DNA of 64,000 bases from Pseudarthrobacter sp. NamE5 (GTDB lineage: Bacteria > Actinomycetota > Actinomycetes > Actinomycetales > Micrococcaceae). Position numbers and translations under genes: made by a program. The notes beneath the pieces are model-generated. The model was not told where the DNA came from. It saw nothing but the letters and a program-made list of their open reading frames with translations, and did no database searches. Shown here piece by piece: positions 15,179 to 23,768 of the stretch. Numbering within the stretch: position 1 is the first letter of the stretch; every line of letters starts with the position of its first letter. Where the stretch lies: NCBI RefSeq assembly GCF_005796225.1, contig NZ_VAHO01000003.1, positions 1 through 64,000 on the forward strand, in the 5' to 3' direction.

Positions 15179-16774
15179 GTGACGCGACGAAGAGGAATGT
15201 CCCTCGCCGGGCAGTACCTTGTGCTGCAGTTGCTGATTGTCCTGGCGGTACTGGTGGCAGTGGTTGCCATCTCCCTTGCCCAGTCTGCCGCCGCCTTCGA
15301 ACGCATCGAGGGCCGCCGGGCACTGTCCGCCGCTGAGGCGCTGGGGAACAACCCCGCCGTGCGGGCGCTGCTCCCGGATGCTGAGCCGCGAATAGGCGCC
15401 GCCCTTCCCGCCGTCGCCGAGTCCGTCCGTACTGTCTCCGGCTCCTCCCATGTCACGCTGGCAAAGCTTGACCGCACGGTGGTTGCCGCGTCCGACCCCG
15501 GGCTGTTGGGCAAGACGCTGGAACTGGGCGCCAGCAGGGTCATGGAGGGGCGGGCATGGACCGGTGTGGTAAGCGGAAACAGCGCTCCCGTCCTGTCCGC
15601 CCACGTGCCGGTCCTCAACGACGCCGGAAAGATGATCGGGATCGCCTCGATCAGCCGGAATTACCCGTCCACGCTTGAGCGGCTGGGGGACGCCGTCCCC
15701 AATCTCTTGACGTACCTCGGCGTCGGCAGCGTCCTGGGGGTGGCGGGGTCCCTGCTGTTGTCCCGCAGGGTCAAGCGCCAGACCCTGGGCATGGAACCCA
15801 GTGAGATTACCGGGCTCGTGGAAAACCGCGAGGCGATGCTTCAGGGGCTCAAGGAAGGCGTGGTGGCGCTTGACCCGCACGAGCGCATTACCGTGGCCAA
15901 CAACAGCGCCCGCCAGCTGCTGGGCCTGCCGCCGGACTGCGTGGGCAGGAAGATTGGCTCCCTGCCCGTGGACCCTGCCCTCAAGGTGGTCCTGACCAGG
16001 GAGCAGCCGGACCCGGACCAGCTGGTGTTGGTGGGGGAGCGGCTGGTGGTGCTGAACCGGGTTCCCATCCGTTCCCGCGGCCGCGACATCGGCTCAGTGA
16101 CCACGCTGAGGGACCGGACGGAGCTGTCCTCGCTGGAGCGTGAGTTGGGCGCCACCCGCACCGCCACAGACACCCTGAGGGCCCAGGCCCATGAGTTCGC
16201 CAACCAGCTGCACGTGATCTCCGGCCTGATCCAGATCGGCGAATACGACTCCGTGGTGCATTTCGTCAACGGTGCCACGGTGGACCGGACCAGGCTGAAC
16301 GATGAAGTGACCAGCCGTATTCAGGACCCGGCGCTTGCCGCGCTGCTGATTGCCAAGTCCAGCCTCGCCACTGAGCGGGGAGTAGCGTTGCAGCTGGAGC
16401 CGGAGTCAGCGTTGCCTCCTGTCAGTGACGAGTTGTCCCGTGACCTCACCACGGTGGTCGGCAACCTTGTGGACAACGCGTTCGACGCCGTCACAGGGCT
16501 TCCGGGCGCGGCCGTCCGCGTGCTGGTGGAGACCTCCGCCGACGCCGTTACCGTCACGGTCCGTGATACCGGACCGGGTGTTCCGCAGCAGGCCACCGAG
16601 GAGATCTTCCGCCAGGGGTTCTCCACCAAGGAGGCCGGGCCGGCTGATGTCCGCGGCTTTGGGCTGGCCCTCTCACGGGTGGTTTGCCGGCGGTCCGGCG
16701 GTGATCTCACGGTAGCCAACGACAACGGAGCAGTCTTCACGGCACGATTCAAACGAGGTGCAACGCAGCCATGA
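15179..16774 (+). CDS. CitA/DcuS-type sensor histidine kinase
   Basis: 531 residues from GTG 15179 (AAAAGGA upstream). Domain order: TM1 (LVLQLLIVLAVLVAVVAISL), extracytoplasmic sCache/PAS-like sensor domain to about residue 190, TM2, cytoplasmic PAS (EGVVALDPHERITVANNSAR), then the dimerisation helix with phospho-acceptor His in RAQAHEFANQLHVISGL, and an ATPase domain (NLVDNAFDAV, VRDTGPGVP, GFGLALS). This is the kinase family that senses citrate and C4-dicarboxylates. It overlaps the response regulator by ATGA and is divergent from tctCBA. Confidence 0.94.
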   Translation: MTRRRGMSLAGQYLVLQLLIVLAVLVAVVAISLAQSAAAFERIEGRRALSAAEALGNNPAVRALLPDAEPRIGAALPAVAESVRTVSGSSHVTLAKLDRTVVAASDPGLLGKTLELGASRVMEGRAWTGVVSGNSAPVLSAHVPVLNDAGKMIGIASISRNYPSTLERLGDAVPNLLTYLGVGSVLGVAGSLLLSRRVKRQTLGMEPSEITGLVENREAMLQGLKEGVVALDPHERITVANNSARQLLGLPPDCVGRKIGSLPVDPALKVVLTREQPDPDQLVLVGERLVVLNRVPIRSRGRDIGSVTTLRDRTELSSLERELGATRTATDTLRAQAHEFANQLHVISGLIQIGEYDSVVHFVNGATVDRTRLNDEVTSRIQDPALAALLIAKSSLATERGVALQLEPESALPPVSDELSRDLTTVVGNLVDNAFDAVTGLPGAAVRVLVETSADAVTVTVRDTGPGVPQQATEEIFRQGFSTKEAGPADVRGFGLALSRVVCRRSGGDLTVANDNGAVFTARFKRGATQP

Positions 16775-17436
16775 TCAAGGTACTGATCGTCGACGACGAC
16801 TTCATGGTGGCCAAGGTCCATGCTGGCTTCATTCAGCGGACCGCCGGCTTCAAGGTGGTGGGCGCCGCCCATACGGGTGCGCAGGCAGTCGCCGAAACCG
16901 AACGGCTGCAGCCGGACCTGGTGCTGCTCGATATCCACCTTCCGGACATCAACGGCCTGGACCTCATGCACCGGCTGCGGGACGTGGCCCCGGAGCTGGA
17001 CGTGCTGGTGATCAGCGCTGCCCGCGAGGTGGAAACTGTGCGCAAAGCGCTGCGCGGCGGAATTGTGCACTACCTGATCAAGCCGTTTTCACAATCCGAC
17101 CTCCAGGAACGGCTCGAGCATTACCGGAGCGCATACCAGGGGCTGGATTCGTCCAAGGACGTCGCCGAGCAGTCTGACGTCAACCGGGTCTTCGGACTGG
17201 ACCGCGCCGAGCGCCCCCTGCCCAAGGGCTGCAGCGTCGAGACCCTGAAGCTGGTGGAGACCGCGTTGAAGGAGGCCGACGGCGACCTGTCGGCTGCCGA
17301 GGTGGCCGAACAGTTGGGCACCTCACGGGTCAGTGCCCGCCGCTACCTGGAGTACCTGCATGATGAAGGCCTGCTTGAAGTCCGGCTGAAGTACGGGGTG
17401 GGCCGCCCCGAGCGCAGGTACCTGCTCAAGGTCTGA
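16771..17436 (+). CDS. CitB/DcuR-type response regulator
   Basis: 221 residues. Receiver domain 1-120 with phospho-Asp in LVLLDIHLPDINGL (about residue 54) and the conserved Lys in YLIKPF, followed by a CitT/CitB-type HTH (SAAEVAEQLGTSRVSARRYL) and wing. Start overlaps the kinase stop. Expected to activate the divergent tctCBA operon when the kinase detects tricarboxylate. Confidence 0.94.
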   Translation: MIKVLIVDDDFMVAKVHAGFIQRTAGFKVVGAAHTGAQAVAETERLQPDLVLLDIHLPDINGLDLMHRLRDVAPELDVLVISAAREVETVRKALRGGIVHYLIKPFSQSDLQERLEHYRSAYQGLDSSKDVAEQSDVNRVFGLDRAERPLPKGCSVETLKLVETALKEADGDLSAAEVAEQLGTSRVSARRYLEYLHDEGLLEVRLKYGVGRPERRYLLKV

Positions 17437-17464
17437 GTCCGCCCGGCTCCTGGCGCTTCAGGTC

Positions 17465-18478
17465 CTAGCGCTCGCCGCCGCTGGTAGGGCCGGGCACGAA
17501 CTCGGACGGCAGTTCCGCCACCGGGACGATCACCATGTCCTGGACCTTCCAGTCCATGGCTACGCAGGCATCGCGGGCGGCTTCAAGCTGTGCAAGCGTG
17601 GGCACGCTGCTTCCTGCGGGAACCACGAACGATTCCACGTGGAAAACGTGTCCCTCATCGCGAATCCGCGACTTGGCATCTACGGTCCAGTCGAGATTCC
17701 TCAGGTAATCGTCCAGTTTTTCGCCCAGCGGGTGGGGTTCGCGGTCGTCGTAGGTCATGGCCCGCTTGTCCATCAGGGCTGACACGGCGCCCTTTGTATT
17801 GCGAATTCCGTCACGGAGGATACTGGTGGAGATGATGAGGGCTGCGGTGTAATCGGCCCACCAGAGGCCGAAACCGATGCCTGCCACGCCCGCCACGGCC
17901 GCTACGGCAGTCATCCAGTCCGCCTTGTTCATGTCCGCGTCGGCATACAGGACCTTGTCGTGCAGCTGCTCGGCGAGCTTCATCTTCATCCTGCCCAGGA
18001 CAACGGGAGGTGCCGCGGTGAGGATCATGACGCCCATCATCAGCCAGCCCAGCCAGATGGTGGTGCCGAACAGGCTGATGCCGCCGATGGTGGGATGCTC
18101 GGCCTTCAGGAGCCCGAGCGCGGATTCCACCAGGAGGTAGCCGCCCATCACGGTCAGGGCCACTGCGGCCACCACATGCGCCACCCCGGTGGACCGGTGG
18201 TATCCGTAGGGGTGGTCCTCTGAAGGCGGCTTCCGGATGATGCGTGCAGCCACCAGGAAGGAGACAGGCGGCAGGAAGGAGAGCAGGTCCTCAATCCAGG
18301 CCGCCTTCATAGCCTGGGAGTTGCCGAGCACCAGGAACACCAGGGTGGCGGTGACCGCCAAGAAGCCCATGGTGATCCATTCGATCCTGATGGCCTGGCG
18401 CAGTGCCTTCTGTTGCTCCGCCGGCAGCTTGGTGTGCCCGAACCGGATTGCGTCACTGCTGCTCTTGACGTTGGTCAT
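17465..18478 (-). CDS. Cation diffusion facilitator transporter
   Basis: 337 residues, CDF fold with about six helices followed by a cytoplasmic domain. Family features include WIEDLLSFLPPVSFLVAARI in TM2 and the loop SEDHPYGYHRS. The metal-site acidic residues are visible as D in TM2 (EDLLSF) and WADYTAAL in TM5; the His residues of zinc exporters in TM2 and TM5 are absent, so manganese or iron is as likely as zinc. Start overlaps the stop of the lipoprotein gene (ATGA), giving a two-gene operon. Confidence 0.88.
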   Translation of the reverse strand: MTNVKSSSDAIRFGHTKLPAEQQKALRQAIRIEWITMGFLAVTATLVFLVLGNSQAMKAAWIEDLLSFLPPVSFLVAARIIRKPPSEDHPYGYHRSTGVAHVVAAVALTVMGGYLLVESALGLLKAEHPTIGGISLFGTTIWLGWLMMGVMILTAAPPVVLGRMKMKLAEQLHDKVLYADADMNKADWMTAVAAVAGVAGIGFGLWWADYTAALIISTSILRDGIRNTKGAVSALMDKRAMTYDDREPHPLGEKLDDYLRNLDWTVDAKSRIRDEGHVFHVESFVVPAGSSVPTLAQLEAARDACVAMDWKVQDMVIVPVAELPSEFVPGPTSGGER

Positions 18479-18984
18479 GATGACTCCTTGGCTGCCATCA
18501 GGTAGCGGTCCAGCTCAAGAAGGAACGCATTTTCTCCCAGCGGCACGAGCATGACGTGCTTGCGGAGCTTGCCCCGGTCGTCCTTTGATTCGGCATAAGG
18601 GCGGGTCAGGCCGGCATGGGTCGTCCAGGGGGTCTTGTCGTCCAGCCCGCCGATCACCAGGTCGAGCCCGCCGTGCTTAAGCTCTTCAGCCAGGACCTGC
18701 TCGGTGCCCGCCACCCATTCGACGTCCGCTCCGAGCTGCTCGGCAAAGCCCCGCACCAGCTCTGCATCCTTGCCCTGCACATCGCTGTCACGGACGTTTC
18801 TGTCCGAAGTGTCGCCACCGGAGGTCGGGACTGCCACCCAGTCCCCGTTCAGGCTCGCACCCACCCGCAGGGTGCCGCCCCGCACCCGGTCCAGGGTTCC
18901 CTCGGGGTCAGCCGGATAAGCACCGCAGCCGGAAAGGCCCAGCAACGTTGCCAGCAGAAGAACCAAGATACTGCCCCGACTCAT
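18475..18984 (-). CDS. Half-size solute-binding-like lipoprotein coupled to the CDF gene
   Basis: 169 residues from ATG 18984 (an adjacent GTG at 18987 is possible; AAGGAAGGAG is upstream). Lipobox LGLSGC, lipidated Cys20. The mature part begins GTLRVGASLNGDWVA and continues GKDAELVRGFAEQLGADVEW, then LDLVIGGLDDKTPW, all typical of the first lobe of family-3 solute-binding proteins. After the second hinge region (TRPYAES) it goes straight to KHVMLVPLGENAFLLELDRY, which resembles the last strand and helix of such proteins. The whole second lobe seems absent. It is co-translated with a metal transporter, so it may sense or present a metal rather than deliver an amino acid. Confidence 0.8.
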   Translation of the reverse strand: MSRGSILVLLLATLLGLSGCGAYPADPEGTLDRVRGGTLRVGASLNGDWVAVPTSGGDTSDRNVRDSDVQGKDAELVRGFAEQLGADVEWVAGTEQVLAEELKHGGLDLVIGGLDDKTPWTTHAGLTRPYAESKDDRGKLRKHVMLVPLGENAFLLELDRYLMAAKESS

Positions 18985-19016
18985 CACCCACTCCTTCCTT
19001 TAGGCACTCAACCATC

Positions 19017-19039
19017 ATGATAGACAGCATGCTTATCAT
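19017..19039. promoter_or_regulatory. AT-rich dyad upstream of the lipoprotein-CDF operon
   Basis: ATGATA-N11-TATCAT with a palindromic AGCATGCT core in the spacer, about 30 bases before the operon start. Fur/DtxR-family metal regulators use AT-rich dyads of this size. The match is suggestive, not diagnostic. Confidence 0.4.
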
Positions 19040-19075
19040 TTGGTGAAATGCCAGGGGGAGAATGAGCCGCAGGAC

Positions 19076-20065
19076 TTAGCGGAGGAGGGTATCCAGGAGC
19101 CGCGCCGCCACCCGGGCCGTCCGCCCGTCGATGTCGAAAGCCGGATTCAGCTCCGCGACATCAAGGTGCAGCAGCTTCCCGCTCCGGGCAATCTGCCGGC
19201 AGACGGCGCTGACGACCGGCAGTGGAACCCCGTACGCAGCCGGCGCACTGACGCCCGGAGCAACTGCTGCCGGCAGTACATCGAGGTCGATCGTCAGGTA
19301 GAGGACGTCGATGCCTGCAAGGAACCCGGCCACGAAGTCACTCACGCGCTCCGCTTCGCAGTCTTCATCCAGCAGGTACTGCACGCCCAGCCCTTTGGCC
19401 GTGTCGAAGAGCGCGCGGGTGTTGTTGGGTTCGGAGATTCCGAGGACGGCGTACCGAAACTCCCGTCCCGCGGCTGCTTCCGCCCGGGCCATCTGGAGGA
19501 ACGGCGTCCCGGAACTCGGAACAGGTTCGTCGCGCAGGTCAAAGTGGGCATCGAGGTTCAGGATGCCCAGCCGCTGGCCGCGCTGTACGGCCTCGGAAGC
19601 ACTGACCCCCAGATAGCTGGCGTAGGCCGTCTCGTGGCCACCGCCGAGCACAGCGGTCAGGTGACCGGAATCCAGCAGTGCAGCGACATTCCGGCCCAGG
19701 CGTTCCTGGCCGTCCTCAAGCTGACCGTTGGACACCACCACGTCCCCGGTGTCAGTGACAGACCGGTTCAGATGGAACGCCAAGGGCCCCAGAGCCTTGC
19801 GGATGGCAGCAGGTGCGGCCGCAGCGCCGGTGCGGCCCTTGTTCCTGCGCACGCCCTCGTCGCTGGCGAAACCGAGCAGCACGGCCGGCTTCTGGCTTCC
19901 CTCCACGCTGCGGGAGCCAGCGGCTCCCGCACGCGCCGTCGCAGGCGTCACGCCGTCGTAGATCGCTACCGCCTGCCACCAGCGGCGGTGGGCTGCGCCG
20001 TCGCCGTCGAACCTGCCTGTCCAAGGCTGGTACGGGACATCGACGGCAGGAATCAGTGAAGGCAT
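19076..20065 (-). CDS. hutG: Formimidoylglutamase
   Basis: 329-residue member of the arginase/agmatinase family. Metal ligands are visible in GGGHETAYAS, LDAHFDLRD and TIDLDVLPAAVAPGVSAP, with two Mn2+ expected. The N-terminus (PYQPWTGRFDGD) is typical of HutG rather than agmatinase. It hydrolyses N-formimidoyl-L-glutamate to glutamate and formamide, the last step of the four-enzyme histidine pathway. It sits 10 kb from hutUH as a single gene; hutI is not in this window. Confidence 0.9.
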   Translation of the reverse strand: MPSLIPAVDVPYQPWTGRFDGDGAAHRRWWQAVAIYDGVTPATARAGAAGSRSVEGSQKPAVLLGFASDEGVRRNKGRTGAAAAPAAIRKALGPLAFHLNRSVTDTGDVVVSNGQLEDGQERLGRNVAALLDSGHLTAVLGGGHETAYASYLGVSASEAVQRGQRLGILNLDAHFDLRDEPVPSSGTPFLQMARAEAAAGREFRYAVLGISEPNNTRALFDTAKGLGVQYLLDEDCEAERVSDFVAGFLAGIDVLYLTIDLDVLPAAVAPGVSAPAAYGVPLPVVSAVCRQIARSGKLLHLDVAELNPAFDIDGRTARVAARLLDTLLR

Positions 20066-20242
20066 GTTCCAAGCTCACCGTATGCCTGCCGGGAAAACCA
20101 GACGTGCCGCCGTCGTCATGTCTGAGATTGGAGACCAAGCACCGGCCGGAAGCACGGGCTATGGTGGAGCAGTCCCTCCCCGGGGATGTGTCACCTTGCC
20201 TGCGCCCGATGGCGCAACCAATCAAGGCCGGAGAACAGCACC

Positions 20243-21547
20243 ATGTTTGAAGCCCCCAATATTCTCTATGCCGCCGCCGGTATGGCCGTGTTCGTGGCCG
20301 CAGTACTCCCTAAGCTGCTGCGCGACATGCCTTTTTCCATGCCCATGGTGTTCCTCGGAGCGGGAATGGGTGCATTCGCACTGATACCCACCCTTCCTGA
20401 TCCGGATCCCATAGCCCACGGCGATGTCGTTGTGCACCTTTCAGAAATTTGCGTCATCATCTCGCTGATGGGCGCCGGGCTGGCGCTGGATCGGCCCGTC
20501 GGCCGCAGGCGCTGGTCAACCACATGGCGGCTCCTGGGAATTGCCATGCCGCTGTGCATCATTGCCCTGACACTGATGGGGCTGTGGTTCCTGGGCTTGG
20601 GCCTGGGCGCCGCCCTGCTGGTGGGGTCCAGCCTCGCACCCACGGATCCTGTCCTGGCCTCGGAAGTGCAGGTGGGCGAACCGGCGGACCATGACGATGG
20701 CGCCAACCAGGAAGATGAGGTGCGCTTCGGGCTCACGTCGGAAGCCGGCCTCAATGACGGGCTGGCCTTTCCCTTTGTGTACCTGGCCATCGCCATCAGC
20801 ATTACAGGATCGTCACCTTCCGCGTGGTTTCCGGAGTGGTTCGGCGTGGATGTGCTCTGGCGGCTGGCCATTGGGCTGCTGGGCGGCTTCCTGACCGGCA
20901 AGCTCCTGGCCCGGCTTTTCTTTTCAGCCCGCGCCGAAAGCCTGCGGCTGTCCAACCACTCGGAGGGGTTCGTTGCGCTCGCGGCCACCTTCCTGGCATA
21001 TGGGGTGACCGAGATGGTGGAGGGTTACGGCTTCATCGCAGTGTTTGTCTGTGCCGTGACCATCCGTGCGGCGGAACGCACCCACGGCTACCACCGCGTC
21101 CTGCACTCCTACGTTGAGCAGTTGGAGCGGCTCCTGACCGTAGTGATCCTGGTCCTGCTGGGCGGCGCTATCGCGCGCGGACTGCTGGAAGGGATCGGCT
21201 GGGCGGAAGTGCTGGTGGCGTTGGCATTCCTGCTGGTGGTCCGGCCGCTGGCGGGTTGGGTGGGGCTTCTGCGCGGCAAGACGGGACCGCGGGAGCGGAT
21301 TGCCCTGTCCTTCTTCGGGATCCGGGGGATCGGCTCGCTCTACTACCTCTCCTATGCCCTGGGCAAGGGCGAGTTCGGTGACCAGGCCGAGCGGCTCTGG
21401 GCGTTCATCGGGCTGGTGGTGGCGCTTTCCATCGTGATCCACGGCGCCACCACCTCGCCGCTGATGAACCGGCTGGACAAGTTGCGGGAAAGGAAGGCCC
21501 GGGCAGTGTCCGGTGATGAGGGACTCGCGCCCAACACGCCGGTGTAG
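20243..21547 (+). CDS. CPA1-type cation:proton antiporter
   Basis: 434 residues from ATG 20243 (GGAG upstream), 12-13 helices. Ion-pathway motifs are LAPTDPVLASEVQVG (TM5, TDPV) and EAGLNDGLAFPF (the ND pair of CPA1 antiporters). It probably extrudes Na+ or K+ in exchange for protons. No RCK/TrkA-C regulatory domain follows. Its stop is 11 bases from the stop of the convergent purine permease. Confidence 0.9.
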   Translation: MFEAPNILYAAAGMAVFVAAVLPKLLRDMPFSMPMVFLGAGMGAFALIPTLPDPDPIAHGDVVVHLSEICVIISLMGAGLALDRPVGRRRWSTTWRLLGIAMPLCIIALTLMGLWFLGLGLGAALLVGSSLAPTDPVLASEVQVGEPADHDDGANQEDEVRFGLTSEAGLNDGLAFPFVYLAIAISITGSSPSAWFPEWFGVDVLWRLAIGLLGGFLTGKLLARLFFSARAESLRLSNHSEGFVALAATFLAYGVTEMVEGYGFIAVFVCAVTIRAAERTHGYHRVLHSYVEQLERLLTVVILVLLGGAIARGLLEGIGWAEVLVALAFLLVVRPLAGWVGLLRGKTGPRERIALSFFGIRGIGSLYYLSYALGKGEFGDQAERLWAFIGLVVALSIVIHGATTSPLMNRLDKLRERKARAVSGDEGLAPNTPV

Positions 21548-21558
21548 GGCATGCGCGT

Positions 21559-22998
21559 TTACATGCCCATTGCGGCCTCGATGGGGCCGACAGCGAAGAA
21601 CAACAGGAAGGCCGCGGCTACGGCCCACATCAGGGGGTGGATTTCCTTGATCCGGCCCTGGAAGGTGCGGATCAGGACGAATGCGATGAACCCTGCACCC
21701 AGGCCGTTGGCGATCGAGTACGTGAACGGCATGAGCGTGAAGGTCAGGAAGGCCGGGATCGCGACGCCCCAGTCCTGCCAGTCAATCCTGCCCACCTGGG
21801 ACACCATCATGAAGCCCACCACGACCAGGGCCGGGGCCACTGCCTCGAAGGGGACCAGATTGATGAGCGGGGTGAAGAACATGGCCACCAGGAACAGCAG
21901 GCCGGTGACGATCGAGGCGATGCCGGTGCGGGCACCTTCGCCGATGCCGGCGCCGGCTTCGACGTAGATCTGGTTGGAGGAAACGGAGGCTCCGCCGCCC
22001 ACGATCGCGCCCAGGGCATCCACCTGGAGGACCCGGTCGACGTCGGGAATGTTGCCGTGTTCATCCACGGTGCCTGCCTCGTTGGCCAGGCCTACCATGG
22101 TGCCCATGGCGTCAAAGAAGATGCTGAGCAGGATCACGAAGGCAAGGAGGGTAGCTGCCACGAAACCCAGGTGCCCGAAGGCGCCGAACGGGTTTGCCTT
22201 GCCAAGCAGGGACAGGTCCGGGGCCGCCCATCCGGTAAAGGTCGGAGCCACGAGGGACCAGCCCTGCGGGTTGGAGGTCTCGCCGTCGAAGCTCGGCCCG
22301 ATGTGCAGGGTCATCTCCAGGAGCACCGAGATGATCGTGGACGTGATGATGCCGATCAGAATGGCACCCTTGACCTTGCGCACCACCAGGGCAATGGTCA
22401 GGATCAGGCCGAACACGAACACCGCGGTGGGCCAGCCCAAAAGCTTGCCTTCATAGCCCAGGCCAACCGGAACGGTGGTGCCGGCAACGTCAGGGATGCG
22501 GCGCACGAAGCCGGCATTGACCAGTCCAATCAGCGCGATGAACAGCCCGATGCCCACCACGATCGCGGTCTTCAGCCCGTCCGGCACGGCTTTGAAAACT
22601 GCGGTGCGGAACCCGGTGAGGACCAGGATGAGCATGGTGACGCCGGACAGGACCACCAGGCCCATCATGTCCGGCCAGGTGAGCCCCGGGTTGGTGGCAA
22701 CGGTGACCGCCACGAACGCGTTGACGCCCAGGCCGGTGGCCAGCGCGAAGGGGTGCTTTGCCCAGGCGCCCATCAGGATGGTCAGGAGCCCGGCCACGAA
22801 GGCTGTCACGGCAGCCACCGCCGTGAAGCCCAAGGTGGCGCCGGTGGAGTCCGGCCCGGAGAGGATCAGGGGGTTCAGCACCACGATGTAGCTCATGGCA
22901 AAGAACGTGGCGAAGCCGCCGCGGATCTCGCGGGAAAGATTCGAACCGCGCTCCGTGACCTTGAAATACCGGTCCAGGGCAGAGCCTTGCTTAAGCAT
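21559..22998 (-). CDS. NCS2-family purine permease (guanine/hypoxanthine type)
   Basis: 479 residues, AzgA-like branch of the nucleobase-cation symporter 2 family. The N-terminus YFKVTERGSNLSREIRGG and FFAMSYIVVLNPLILS are hallmarks, as are FFDAMGTMVGLANEAG and GGGASVSSNQIYVEAGAG. About 13-14 helices. Imports guanine, hypoxanthine or adenine with protons. No riboswitch was seen upstream. Confidence 0.92.
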   Translation of the reverse strand: MLKQGSALDRYFKVTERGSNLSREIRGGFATFFAMSYIVVLNPLILSGPDSTGATLGFTAVAAVTAFVAGLLTILMGAWAKHPFALATGLGVNAFVAVTVATNPGLTWPDMMGLVVLSGVTMLILVLTGFRTAVFKAVPDGLKTAIVVGIGLFIALIGLVNAGFVRRIPDVAGTTVPVGLGYEGKLLGWPTAVFVFGLILTIALVVRKVKGAILIGIITSTIISVLLEMTLHIGPSFDGETSNPQGWSLVAPTFTGWAAPDLSLLGKANPFGAFGHLGFVAATLLAFVILLSIFFDAMGTMVGLANEAGTVDEHGNIPDVDRVLQVDALGAIVGGGASVSSNQIYVEAGAGIGEGARTGIASIVTGLLFLVAMFFTPLINLVPFEAVAPALVVVGFMMVSQVGRIDWQDWGVAIPAFLTFTLMPFTYSIANGLGAGFIAFVLIRTFQGRIKEIHPLMWAVAAAFLLFFAVGPIEAAMGM

Positions 22999-23109
22999 TA
23001 GTCCTCCGGGGAAGTCTGTGGGGATACCTGCATCCTATGGGGGCGGGGGCAGGACGGCCGGCAAATTCGCTTAGTCTGTAAGGAAGCCAACACAAGGAGC
23101 AGCCCAAGC

Positions 23110-23733
23110 ATGCGTCCCATTCGCCGCCAGATCCTGAGCCTTGCGCTTGGGTTCCTCGTTTCCGCTGCCGCCGTGCTGGGACTGACCGGTCCCGCCGCCG
23201 CGCACGATGCCGCTGAATCCAGCAGCCCCTCCCCGGGCGCGTCCCTGCCAGCGCCGCCGGAACTGGTCTCTGTCACCTTTAACAGGAACCCCCTCGGCAT
23301 CGGTGCCTCGTTTTCCATCAAAGACTCCTCGGGCACAGAGTGGGCTGACGGGCCGGTGGAGATCGTGGACAACATCGCATCGCAAAAGCTTCGCGCGGGA
23401 GGCCCTGCGGGGGAATACACGGTCGCGTGGCGGGTGGTGAGCTCAGACTCGCATCCCATCGAGGGGACTTTTGGCTTCACGGCTGCTGCCGCGGGCGGGC
23501 CGGCTGCCCCCCAGGCTGCTCCGGCAACCGTTCCGGCGGCGCCAGCTCCTGCGGCATCTGCACCGGCTATTGGTACCGCACAGCCCGGATCCACCATGGA
23601 GCGTGCGGAACCCGTGGACGCCTCCGAGCCGTTCCAGTGGAGCATCGTCATTTTCGCCGTCGTCGCGGTGGGGCTGCTTGCAGCCCTTGCCATCCTCGCC
23701 CGGCGCAGGCTAACGGCCGCAAGCGACGAATAG
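23110..23733 (+). CDS. CopC-domain copper-binding membrane protein
   Basis: 207 residues. A signal peptide ends AAA; the mature protein then begins HDAAESSSPSPGASL, with the N-terminal His that coordinates Cu(II) in CopC. SSDSHPIEGTFGFT supplies the second histidine motif. A Pro/Ala-rich linker (residues 130-165) and one C-terminal helix (SIVIFAVVAVGLLAALAILA) anchor the domain outside the membrane. There is no CopD here, as in many actinobacterial YobA/CopC-only genes. Likely role is copper binding or delivery outside the cell. Confidence 0.9.
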   Translation: MRPIRRQILSLALGFLVSAAAVLGLTGPAAAHDAAESSSPSPGASLPAPPELVSVTFNRNPLGIGASFSIKDSSGTEWADGPVEIVDNIASQKLRAGGPAGEYTVAWRVVSSDSHPIEGTFGFTAAAAGGPAAPQAAPATVPAAPAPAASAPAIGTAQPGSTMERAEPVDASEPFQWSIVIFAVVAVGLLAALAILARRRLTAASDE

Positions 23734-23762
23734 AAGGCGCCGCCGGCAGCCGGGGGCGCCTT
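23734..23762 (+). terminator. Hairpin after copC
   Basis: AAGGCGCC and GGCGCCTT form a perfect 8-bp stem directly after the stop codon. Probably serves the convergent oxidoreductase gene as well. Confidence 0.65.
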
Positions 23763-23768
23763 CGCGTG

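Noticed and set aside
22999..23109. Possible purine riboswitch before the NCS2 permease
   Set aside because: The conserved purine-aptamer loop and core sequences were not found in the leader.
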